Virus record (IMG/VR): IMGVR_UViG_3300033148_001517
Span: 1-27,093 of that record
Strand: one strand, 5' to 3'
Length of the DNA stretch: 27,093 bases
Source: a virus
The notes beneath the pieces were generated by a model, which saw nothing but the letters and a program-made list of their open reading frames with translations, ran no database searches and had not been told where the DNA came from. The stretch's first letter is position 1. Every line of letters starts with the position of its first letter. Both the position numbers and the translations under genes were made by a program. Positions 13,543-22,297 of this stretch are shown here, in pieces.

Positions 13543-14249
13543 TGGGATTACCGTTTAAGTATGGTAATCCTTTATTCTTTCGAACCCCTATATGGACAAC
13601 ACTCCCAAGTGACGCGGAGTGTTCTGTTCTAATTAAACCAATCTCCTACTCTACAATCACATCATCAAACGAAATCGTCTATATGAAGCAACAAGACGAT
13701 GCTCTATTCAAACACGAAACATTACATACATTATTAGATGGAGTAGTACTTAAAGTACGAGGTGCTATTGGCTTTCCATCAATAGCTTCATTCTTATCAC
13801 AATTATCTCCAACAGATCTTACATCCATATACAAGAAAGTACTAAGTATCAGCACGCTGACTAAAGAACAGTTAGACGCTCTTGATCAGATATTAGATAT
13901 ACAATTCAATCCTCAGTTTTCGGATGATTCGTGGGATTGTACAACATGCCAATCTAAAGGTCTAGATTATAGTCGTGGTTGTGGATTTCTTGATAAAGAT
14001 AAACGAGATTCATCACCGATACTTCCTAGGATTAGTGGTAAAAGGTTAACAGAATGCCCAATTGCTTCACTAGACGCGTATGTGCTTAATAAGGCATCAT
14101 TATGTCACAGTATGTATATCTCTGGTTTACTTCCTGAAGATGGTGGTATAGGCGATCAAACAGAATGGTTCGTGAGAACTGCATTATTATACAAACGGAA
14201 AGTTGCAGAAGCCGAACGTTCGGCTATGGAAGCACAAAAAAAGAAATAA
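13542..14249 (+). CDS. Second tail assembly protein with Cys cluster (gpT position)
   Basis: 235 residues, coupled by TAATG to the preceding gene and directly upstream of the tape measure. A largely helical middle (about 85-120) follows a beta-rich start with RTPIWTTLPS. A Cys group C133/C136 (DCTTCQSKG), C147 (SRGCGF) and C172 (TECPIA) suggests a metal site or disulphides, unusual for a cytoplasmic tail chaperone. The C-terminus is a charged helix (KRKVAEAERSAMEAQKKK). Its position matches the lambda T half of the G/GT pair, but no sequence signature confirms this. It could instead be a tape-measure-linked structural protein. Confidence 0.6.
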   Translation: MGLPFKYGNPLFFRTPIWTTLPSDAECSVLIKPISYSTITSSNEIVYMKQQDDALFKHETLHTLLDGVVLKVRGAIGFPSIASFLSQLSPTDLTSIYKKVLSISTLTKEQLDALDQILDIQFNPQFSDDSWDCTTCQSKGLDYSRGCGFLDKDKRDSSPILPRISGKRLTECPIASLDAYVLNKASLCHSMYISGLLPEDGGIGDQTEWFVRTALLYKRKVAEAERSAMEAQKKK

Positions 14250-14299
14250 ACGGATGGTTCATCGCGCCTAGCGGTAATATAACTTAACAAGGATTACTT

Positions 14300-17200
14300 A
14301 TGGCTGCTGAAAATGAAATTGAATTACTAGTTACCACAAAGGTTGACCGACCTACTCTTGCATCAAATATTAAACTACTAAACAAGAGTTACTCTGATTT
14401 AGAAAAGCAACTGCGTAAAGAAGTTACTACTACTTTTGACTTGCGTACTACTAAAGGTAAACAAGCAGCAAAAGAAGCAGGAAATAACGCAAAACTCATT
14501 AAAAAAGAAATGTCAAAGATTTCTATTGAGTTACAGGAACAGAAAACTACACTTGCTAGTGTTATTAAATTAGAAGCACAGCGCGTATCTGGATTACTAA
14601 AACATCTTGATGCATTCGATAAGATGTCTAAATCTATAAGGCTACAGCATAAAGGTCAAAATGTTTATCAGGAAAAAGTTCTTGCAAAGAAGAGAGAAGA
14701 ACAGGCCCTAGAGAAAACACTAACTAAAGAGTACGCGAATCAAGTTAAATACTATAAACAGTTAGAAATCGCTTCAGCAAAAACTGCTAAAAGTGAAAAA
14801 CGATCTTTAGGCAGGATTAAGGCTAGAAATTCTGGGTTCAATCAGATGTACAAGAATGCACAACATCTTCTGAACACAAACAAAGCAGATTTAGCTATAC
14901 ACGAACGTATAACTGCAGAAAATCGTAAACAGGCAGAGTTGGCTTATAAAATAAATAAGGCACGAAAAACTACTGGTACTGGCAGAAGTATGGCTAGAGG
15001 CACTGGTACAGCGAATGGTAAAGAGGACTTTTTTGGTACTATGTTTGGTACTGGTGGGACATCATTTGGTCATAAAATAGCTACTACAGCTCAATATGCT
15101 ACTGCAGGTTCTGGTATTTATGCTGTTGCAACAGCATTTCGTTCGGTAATAGAAGAGTCAGTTCGTTTTGATAATGCTCTATATAATAATATGGCGGTAC
15201 TTGAAGCAACATCTACACAAGCTAGAATGTTAGCAGAAACTTCTCGTGATATTGTTGCGGCGTATGGTGGCACGATAGAGGCTACAGACAAAACTATACT
15301 TACACTTGGACGTGCTGGTGTAGCTATTCAAGATCTTGCTAAAGCAACTACTGTAGTTTCTCAGTTATCAGCTATTACAGGCGATACACTGGAAGATACA
15401 TCAACGGTTGTTAGTTCATTTATTACAAACTTTAAAGATGCAGGTGTATCCGTAGAAGAGTTAGGTAATAAGTTAGGCTTTATGGCCAATGAATCTAAGA
15501 TGTCTACAAAAGATCTTGGAACATTTGCAAACTTCGGACTACAAACTGCGAAGTCTATAGGACTAACTGTAGATGCTATTGGCGGACTTGCGACAGCTCT
15601 ATCAAGAATGGGTATAAGTGCTAGTACTATTGGTACACAGATGCAAAAACTCGACTTCGTATTTAGAGGGTCGCAGAAAGAAGTCAAGGAATTCTGGGCT
15701 ATTGTAAATGCAAACTCTGACACAGAATTCATTCAAAGTGAATATTTAGATCGTTTAAGAGGTACTGCTGAAGAAAGTAACCAAGCGATGATCGACTTTA
15801 TCAAGACAGTATCGTCATTAGATGATACAGGTTTCGATCAAGCAACTGAGGGTATGAATATACGCCTAAAGAACTTTCTTACTGCTGTCCATAAGGGTGG
15901 TCCAATTATGGAGCACTATATAACGAATATACAAAAAGCAGCGGATATTAATGTACAAGCGTCTATTTCGGCGCAGGGTATTACAAAGATCTGGGAAAGA
16001 CTTTCAGCTGCATTTACAACAGCAGCTAACGGAGCTGTAACATACGCAGCTGATGTAGCTCTTAGCAGAAAAGAGGTTCTAAGTTACAATGATGATTTAG
16101 TTGAACAAAAGAAAATAGCTGATGATTTAGTAGATTCTATGGTGGATCTTAAAGTCGGTACAACTGAATATACAGAAGCAGAAAAGAAGCTTGCAGTTTC
16201 TACAGCTAAGATCACAGGACTACGTAAGAAGTTAGCTGATTATAATAAAGAAACTGAGGAAGGTTTAACATCGTTCGTTGATAAATCTTTAGCTGCCGTT
16301 AAGATTTTAGGTACGATGGCTGCTGCATATAGTTTGACTACTTTAGCTACTACTGCTTATACAGGATCTACAATTCTTGCTATTGCTGCTACAGGTAGAT
16401 TAACTGTTATGCAAATAGCTGCTATACGAACTATGAGAATTTTTAATGCTGTTGCTAAACTAAACCCTATTGTCCTTGCTATTACAGCAGCAGTTGGTGC
16501 TTATATGATTCTTAATGAAGCTATTGATGAAAATCAAGCACGTCTTAATAAGGTACATGAAACACATAAAAAGATTACAGATGAGCTCATTAGGCAGCAA
16601 CAGACTGAGAAAAATCTAGCGGCTGCTCGTAAGGGTGGATTAACTGCTGCTATAGGCAATCTTGAATCAATGTTAGAAAGATTACAAGATAAAGCTAAAG
16701 ATGATAGCTCAGAAGCCCTTAGAACGCAAATTGGATCGATCATAAAGGAAATTAAATATTATCAAGATCTCCTGAAGGTAATGGAACCAGATGAAGCTAA
16801 GGCAAAAGACTTAGATTTACGTAATTCAAAAGATCTTGCTTATAAGCATAAAATAGCTCAGCTTGATGCTGCTATCGCAGGTAAAGCGATGGATAAACTT
16901 AAGATCTTAAAAGATCAGCTTGTAATTGATAAGCTGATCTTAAAAGAAGCGGAAGGCCTAACGAAACCGGAAGATAAACTAAGAGCTACGCGTGAAGCTA
17001 CAATAGCAATGAAGCGTACAGAATTAGAGATATTCAAAGAAGTAAATCGTGAGCGACTGAAAGCTCTTAAGCTTAGTATGAAAATCGCAAGTGCTGAAGC
17101 TAGTATAGATCCTTACGCTAAACTAATTAACTGGCGTAAGCAACATATAGAAGAAGCAAAAGGGGATGCAAAACAGTTATTAGCAATTGATGTTGCCTAC

Positions 17201-20200
17201 GATGCTCAACTAGAAGCCTTAAACAATAAGAAAATTGAACGTTACGATAAAGATGTAGTAGCAGCAGATAAAGCACTGAAGCGTAAGCAGGCTAATCATG
17301 CAATAATGATGAGTCGTATTAACGAACGTGAGGCGAAGGTTCAAGAAGAACTTCTAAGAAAGGCTGATAAGTATCAAACGAAGCAGGAGGCGATTGCTAG
17401 TAAATATAGATTACGCTATAAATCTTTAGATAAAGAGATTGCACGCGTTAAGCATCTTAACCTTCTGATGGGAGATCATAATGAAGAGTTAGATCATCTC
17501 AAAAAGATTCGTGAAGATATCGAACAACTCGAACTTCGCGAACTTGAGAATGCTTCGCTATACCAATCAATTATGATTGACACGATTGATATCATGCATG
17601 ATGGATTTTCAGAATTCTTTGACTTCTCGAAAGACGGCTTCTTAGATCTTGGAAAACTTGGTAAGGATGTATTAGGTAATCTTGGAAGTGCTGTTGGTAG
17701 TAATATATCATCAAGTATAACTGACACATTACTTAATACGTTTACAGGTGGCGGAGGTACTACTGCTAGTGGTATTTCAGGCTCTATTCTTAATGTAGTT
17801 ACAAGTAGTCTAGGAATACCTAGTGCTGCAGGCGGTACTTCTGATGGGGGCGGTTCTAGCTTATTAGACGTGGCTTCTGGCGTATCTTCTGCATATACTC
17901 TGTATGGGCTAGTTACTAAAGGGATTGCAGCACCATTCTTAAGTGCTTCGGCTTCGCTTGGTGGAATTGCCTCAACGCTGACAGGAATAGGGGCTTCAAT
18001 GTCTACTGCGGCTGGGACTGCGGCTGTAAGTGCCGCGGCTCAAGCTGGCATCCCTGCAGCACAATGGGCTGCAATACAAAATGCAGCCGCAGCAGGTGGA
18101 CTTGGTGGTGCAGCAACGACTGCAGGCGGTTTCTTTGCAGGTGGTGCAAACGTACTTGGCGGTGGGGGATTAACAGGCATGTCTGGTGCAACACTAGCGG
18201 GTGGTATTGCCACTGCAGGTTTAGCTGGTGGTGCAGCAGGTTATGCCATAGGATCATTAGGCGATCTGCTATTTGGTGCAGAAACTAAAGCAGGAATAGG
18301 CGGCGCTTTTGGTGGAGCTGCTGGTGCTTTAGCTGGCGCAGGTTCTCTACTTGGCCCTCTTGGAACAATAGGTGGTGCACTAGTTGGAGCTATTTTAGGC
18401 TCTGTTGTTGGTGGTATCTTTGGTACGACTAAAGTTAAAGGTAGCGGGTTATTTGCCGGTGAAGCTATAACTGCTGACAGCTTAGACTCGCTTGTGTCTT
18501 ATATTGACTACAAGAAGAAGTCGTGGTTCAAATCTAAAAGCTGGACAGATTATAAAGAACTTGGTAGTGATACCAAAGATCAAATCGGTGGTATTTTCAA
18601 ATCTTATGACTACCTCCTTTCACAACTTGGAGAATTTGATAAGATCTCCGTGGCAGCCGGTAAATATAAAGGCGTTTCTATTCAAGATGCGATCGCTAAA
18701 AGTATGCTCTCAAGTTTTATAGGCATAGAGCAGACAGTCTCAAAATTAGAGTCTGTTTGGGGTGATTGGGGGGAATCTCTTACCGAAACAGTCCTAAAAA
18801 CTGTGGAAAATCAAGATTTTACGGAGATTTATGGTGTATGGGTTAAGTACGCAGAAGAAGTAGATAAATCTGTAGGTGAAGCTTTATCAGAAGCATTTAG
18901 TAAGCTAGTAGGTACAACTAGAGATTGGACCATGTACACTTTTGGTTTAAATAACGATACTCTGGGAGGTCTAAGCTATCAAGCAGATTACTTAGCTGCG
19001 GACTTTAAAAACCTTGAAAACATGATGGGTATTACTGGAGTAACGGCAGATAACTATCTAGATATGATGAATAAATCTCTTAAGGAGGACTTTACACCGG
19101 AAAACTTACAATCTTGGGAAGCTCTAGGAGAAAGTTTTAAAGCTTCAGAAGGTGCTGTAAGAGCTCTTAAACAGGCTATGGACGAACTTGAGTTGGGTTA
19201 TACTAGTCTTCAACGCTCATTTGCCTTAGGCGTTGCTGGATTATCTAATACAGGTATGGGTACGGCACAACTTAACTTAGAATATGCAACACAAGACATC
19301 GCAAGATTAAGCGGTGAATTAGATGTTACAGGTGTTAATTTAGGTAACTTTAGCGAGCGTTTAGCGGATGTTCATGATGCATTAACTCCAGAGGAACTTC
19401 AATCTTGGAATGCTTTCGGGGATGCCTTATTACGTGCGGGGCAAGCTCAGAAAGCCTTACAAGAAATTACGAAAGCTTCTAATCAAGAACAAATAGAAAT
19501 AATTAAAGCAACTAATCAAGTTCAGTTAGATAGTTTAAATTTATTCTACGATGGTATAACTGATTCAATTAAAGAACTTACAGATGTTGTGGGTAGCCTT
19601 CAAGATATCATGAACAAACTTCGTCTATCTTTAGACCCTACATTAGCAATTGGTGACTTCTATCGTAGTATGGAAGAAACCTTAAAACTTATGGGTTCAG
19701 GAGATTTCGAGGCTTATACAGAATCTTTAGATAAAACTATAAAAGCTTCTTCGGCATTATTTGAAACGAGTTATTTTACTTCAGCAGTTGCTCAAGACTA
19801 CGCCCAAGGCGTGGCATACAATCAATTTGAGAGTATGGAAGTATCTGCTTTAACACAGATAGACTATCTAATGATGATTGAGGCAAATACTAAAAATCAG
19901 ATAACAGCATTAGAAAATCTTCCATCACCTTTTGAGGCGCTCGTGAATCAGATGTACCAAGAAGTTTTAGGTCGAGAAGCTGATATCGAAGGGTTAAAAT
20001 ATTGGGTGGAAGAACTTACGTCTGGTAATCTGTCTTTTGCTAATCTTGATGATGCTTTAGTTGCTGCGGGACTTGAAAATTTAGAGGCAATTAATTTAGG
20101 TGTTGTTGAATTCGCCGAAGGTTCTACGGAAGCACTTGTTAAAGCTGCATACGAAGAAGTTCTGGGAAGAATCCCAGATATTGAAGGTTTTGAATATTGG

Positions 20201-20788
20201 GTAGACGAGCTTAAAGAAAACAACTTAGCAATTAGTGATTTAACAATTGCAATAGCAAATGCTGGGGTAACTTCTACAGGTGTGGCGACAGATATCGCAA
20301 GTGCTTCTACCTGGTTAGATTCCACAACAACCGCAAGTACTACACCTGTAACCTCTACTACTACTACAAGTTATACACCAGATACAACAGAGCTAAGTGC
20401 AGTTGCATCAACGGGAATAAGTATAGCTGGTGGTGGGTATATTTATCCAGAATCATATGCTCCCCCATTATCTTCGGTTGATACTTCAAGTATGACATCA
20501 ACAGAGCAGTTTACATATGGGCAAATAAATGGTTTTGCTGGTGGTGGTTATACCGGAGATCTTGGTATTAGTGATGTTGCTGGATTTGTACATGGGCAAG
20601 AGTATGTTGTTAACGCAAGAACTACTAAAGATTTGGGACTTAATGGCTCAAGTGGGGTATTTGAAGATATCCTAGAAGAACTTGCAGATATGAGAAAACT
20701 TCAAGTTAAACAAACGGCAAATAGTAATAGACAATTAAGTGCTCTAAGAGGGTTACTCGATGAGACTTTAAGACAAGGAGAAGACTAA
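14300..20788 (+). CDS. Tail tape measure protein, 2162 residues
   Basis: The ruler that sets tail length and passes into the host at infection. Seen in order: a coiled-coil N-terminus (about 1-240); a TP901-like tail core (about 265-455, with SVRFDNALYNNMAVLEAT and the LGFMANESKMSTKDLGTFANFGLQTAKSIG stretch cut by Gly turns); helical stretches; hydrophobic segments near 671-742 (GTMAAAYSLTTLATTAYTG and LNPIVLAITAAVGAYMILNEA); long coiled coil (about 755-1075); a Gly/Ala-rich hydrophobic block (about 1150-1380), a likely membrane-insertion region; a roughly 95-residue repeated unit (about 1541-1634 and 1635-1727); two DUF4214-like units (about 1881-1929 and 1945-1990); a Ser/Thr linker; and a C-terminal coil. 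No peptidase or muralytic domain was recognised. Its size implies an exceptionally long tail. Start follows AAGGAT; the stop overlaps the next ATG (TAATG). Confidence 0.95.
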   Translation: MAAENEIELLVTTKVDRPTLASNIKLLNKSYSDLEKQLRKEVTTTFDLRTTKGKQAAKEAGNNAKLIKKEMSKISIELQEQKTTLASVIKLEAQRVSGLLKHLDAFDKMSKSIRLQHKGQNVYQEKVLAKKREEQALEKTLTKEYANQVKYYKQLEIASAKTAKSEKRSLGRIKARNSGFNQMYKNAQHLLNTNKADLAIHERITAENRKQAELAYKINKARKTTGTGRSMARGTGTANGKEDFFGTMFGTGGTSFGHKIATTAQYATAGSGIYAVATAFRSVIEESVRFDNALYNNMAVLEATSTQARMLAETSRDIVAAYGGTIEATDKTILTLGRAGVAIQDLAKATTVVSQLSAITGDTLEDTSTVVSSFITNFKDAGVSVEELGNKLGFMANESKMSTKDLGTFANFGLQTAKSIGLTVDAIGGLATALSRMGISASTIGTQMQKLDFVFRGSQKEVKEFWAIVNANSDTEFIQSEYLDRLRGTAEESNQAMIDFIKTVSSLDDTGFDQATEGMNIRLKNFLTAVHKGGPIMEHYITNIQKAADINVQASISAQGITKIWERLSAAFTTAANGAVTYAADVALSRKEVLSYNDDLVEQKKIADDLVDSMVDLKVGTTEYTEAEKKLAVSTAKITGLRKKLADYNKETEEGLTSFVDKSLAAVKILGTMAAAYSLTTLATTAYTGSTILAIAATGRLTVMQIAAIRTMRIFNAVAKLNPIVLAITAAVGAYMILNEAIDENQARLNKVHETHKKITDELIRQQQTEKNLAAARKGGLTAAIGNLESMLERLQDKAKDDSSEALRTQIGSIIKEIKYYQDLLKVMEPDEAKAKDLDLRNSKDLAYKHKIAQLDAAIAGKAMDKLKILKDQLVIDKLILKEAEGLTKPEDKLRATREATIAMKRTELEIFKEVNRERLKALKLSMKIASAEASIDPYAKLINWRKQHIEEAKGDAKQLLAIDVAYDAQLEALNNKKIERYDKDVVAADKALKRKQANHAIMMSRINEREAKVQEELLRKADKYQTKQEAIASKYRLRYKSLDKEIARVKHLNLLMGDHNEELDHLKKIREDIEQLELRELENASLYQSIMIDTIDIMHDGFSEFFDFSKDGFLDLGKLGKDVLGNLGSAVGSNISSSITDTLLNTFTGGGGTTASGISGSILNVVTSSLGIPSAAGGTSDGGGSSLLDVASGVSSAYTLYGLVTKGIAAPFLSASASLGGIASTLTGIGASMSTAAGTAAVSAAAQAGIPAAQWAAIQNAAAAGGLGGAATTAGGFFAGGANVLGGGGLTGMSGATLAGGIATAGLAGGAAGYAIGSLGDLLFGAETKAGIGGAFGGAAGALAGAGSLLGPLGTIGGALVGAILGSVVGGIFGTTKVKGSGLFAGEAITADSLDSLVSYIDYKKKSWFKSKSWTDYKELGSDTKDQIGGIFKSYDYLLSQLGEFDKISVAAGKYKGVSIQDAIAKSMLSSFIGIEQTVSKLESVWGDWGESLTETVLKTVENQDFTEIYGVWVKYAEEVDKSVGEALSEAFSKLVGTTRDWTMYTFGLNNDTLGGLSYQADYLAADFKNLENMMGITGVTADNYLDMMNKSLKEDFTPENLQSWEALGESFKASEGAVRALKQAMDELELGYTSLQRSFALGVAGLSNTGMGTAQLNLEYATQDIARLSGELDVTGVNLGNFSERLADVHDALTPEELQSWNAFGDALLRAGQAQKALQEITKASNQEQIEIIKATNQVQLDSLNLFYDGITDSIKELTDVVGSLQDIMNKLRLSLDPTLAIGDFYRSMEETLKLMGSGDFEAYTESLDKTIKASSALFETSYFTSAVAQDYAQGVAYNQFESMEVSALTQIDYLMMIEANTKNQITALENLPSPFEALVNQMYQEVLGREADIEGLKYWVEELTSGNLSFANLDDALVAAGLENLEAINLGVVEFAEGSTEALVKAAYEEVLGRIPDIEGFEYWVDELKENNLAISDLTIAIANAGVTSTGVATDIASASTWLDSTTTASTTPVTSTTTTSYTPDTTELSAVASTGISIAGGGYIYPESYAPPLSSVDTSSMTSTEQFTYGQINGFAGGGYTGDLGISDVAGFVHGQEYVVNARTTKDLGLNGSSGVFEDILEELADMRKLQVKQTANSNRQLSALRGLLDETLRQGED

Positions 20789-21072
20789 TGGCACAACCAT
20801 CACAATTTTTAATTAGGTTTTTAGGTAGTGTAGAGGTTACTGCGGGGGATACATATACTACTGCAGCTATCCTTACAGCTTTTCCTGCCGCTACTATAAT
20901 GATAATGAAATCAAAAGGAACCTCTTCTAATCCTATAAAAGTAAGTATAAATAGTACTGCAGCAATAGAGATAGATTTTAATGAGGTAGGTAGCATAACT
21001 ACAGGAGATACTTTCGTCTTTAATCAAGCTTGTCTTATAGCTGTCGGTGAATATGTAAGTGGGGCTGCATAA
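20788..21072 (+). CDS. Small tail protein after the tape measure
   Basis: 94 residues, beta-rich, with a hydrophobic core (AATIMIMKSKG, IKVSINSTAAIEIDF) and no cysteine-based site. It starts in the TAATG overlap of the tape measure stop and ends in a TAATG overlap with the next gene. The place after the tape measure is usual for small distal-tail or tip components. No family is recognised; a virion structural role is inferred from coupling on both sides. Confidence 0.75.
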   Translation: MAQPSQFLIRFLGSVEVTAGDTYTTAAILTAFPAATIMIMKSKGTSSNPIKVSINSTAAIEIDFNEVGSITTGDTFVFNQACLIAVGEYVSGAA

Positions 21073-22286
21073 TGAGGTATTTAAAACAAGGGATAACAGA
21101 TTTACTTTATAGCTCCGTAGCTGAAGTTTGGGCTCCTTATGATTCTGAAACTACTTATCAAACAGAAGAGGGAACACTAACAGATACCTCAGTGGTTAGG
21201 GTTGGTAATTATTACTATAGGACTTTAATAGATGATAATCTCGATAACGATCCTGAAGATACTCTAGGAGTTAAATGGATCCGCTGGCAAGTTTCTAATA
21301 AACATGCTATGATTGACCTTAGGTCTACTACTGTAACGGTTTCTGAAGATGAAGAGTTAGTAGTAGAAGCTTCTTTAGACTTAGATGATATGTTGGCGTT
21401 GGGTTACTATACTGCTTCAACCGTAACGGTAGATAACTTAGATGATACTGCGGGGATTATTTCAGGCTTCACAATAGCCGACTCTGCAGACCTTGATTCC
21501 ACAGTAATAGCTGGTGTAGCCTATTTAGGTGACCCAACAACGGAACGAATCATTACTGAGGATGAGCCGAAGACTTTTACGGCTTCTAAAGATACCTATG
21601 TAGATATTTCAACTACTGGTTTAGTATATACCGAGACAACTTTAGGTGCTGGCGATCCAGGAGTTGCTGGAACTGATAAACGTATCGCTAAAGTAGTTAC
21701 AGATGGTACCGAGATAACCTCCGTAGACGATCAGAGAGCGTTGGTAGATAATGTGGTTTATACACAGAGTGATACACAATCATTTAATGAATTCGTTGAG
21801 GATTATTACACGTATATCTATGAGGAATACTCTCTAGAGTTTAATAGAGCAAGGGTTTTTGACATCCCTAAAATTGGTTCTAGATTACGCATTACATTTT
21901 CGGTAGACGTTAATATACCGGATTCCTCTTGTGGGTTTATGGTACTAGGAGAGTCTCAAGATATGGGAGATACCTTATATGGAGTAGATTTTAGCTTTGC
22001 TAGTTACTCGGTAAAAGAGACGGATGACTTTGGCCTTATAAGTATTACTAAACGCGGTATACAGGATTTAGTGGATTTTGAAACAATAATTCCAAGTACT
22101 ACGGTGGCGAGAAAGAAAAGAGAGATTAAAACAATCTACGATGATATAGTAGCTTTCATCTTGGATCCTGAAGAGGACTCTGTATACGAGAATCTAATAA
22201 CACTAGGAACGATTGAAAACGTGAGTACGGTGCTGGCTAATCCAGTACAGACAACAATAGCTTGGTCAATCCAAGAAGTAATTTAA
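21072..22286 (+). CDS. Tail tip / baseplate-like protein with N-terminal CBM5/12-like motif
   Basis: 404 residues. Near the N-terminus it carries a recurrent phage-tail motif: VWAPYDSETTYQTEEG, then VVRVGNYYYRTLIDDN, NDPEDTLGVKWIRW and NKHAMID (about 17-80). This is the carbohydrate-binding-like 'spaced aromatic' module common at tail tips. The remainder is beta-rich with acidic loops (about 85-300) and an unresolved C-terminal part with helical segments. It probably forms part of the distal tail or a baseplate hub, binding either other tip proteins or surface sugars. The start overlaps the previous stop. The next gene follows after 11 bases with AAAGGAG. Substrate and partner cannot be read from sequence. 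Confidence 0.7.
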   Translation: MRYLKQGITDLLYSSVAEVWAPYDSETTYQTEEGTLTDTSVVRVGNYYYRTLIDDNLDNDPEDTLGVKWIRWQVSNKHAMIDLRSTTVTVSEDEELVVEASLDLDDMLALGYYTASTVTVDNLDDTAGIISGFTIADSADLDSTVIAGVAYLGDPTTERIITEDEPKTFTASKDTYVDISTTGLVYTETTLGAGDPGVAGTDKRIAKVVTDGTEITSVDDQRALVDNVVYTQSDTQSFNEFVEDYYTYIYEEYSLEFNRARVFDIPKIGSRLRITFSVDVNIPDSSCGFMVLGESQDMGDTLYGVDFSFASYSVKETDDFGLISITKRGIQDLVDFETIIPSTTVARKKREIKTIYDDIVAFILDPEEDSVYENLITLGTIENVSTVLANPVQTTIAWSIQEVI

Positions 22287-22297
22287 AGGAGCCCTAA

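Noticed and set aside
16911-16941. 11-bp perfect inverted repeat AAGATCAGCTT/AAGCTGATCTT inside the tape measure gene
   Set aside because: It is within an uninterrupted coding helix (KDQLVIDKLILK) and similar codons explain it; no nearby gene boundary.
18003-18288. Extra reading frames on both strands opposite the Gly/Ala-rich tape measure block
   Set aside because: They are by-products of the GC-rich repetitive codons there, with no ribosome site and implausible Trp/Cys- or His/Leu-rich products.
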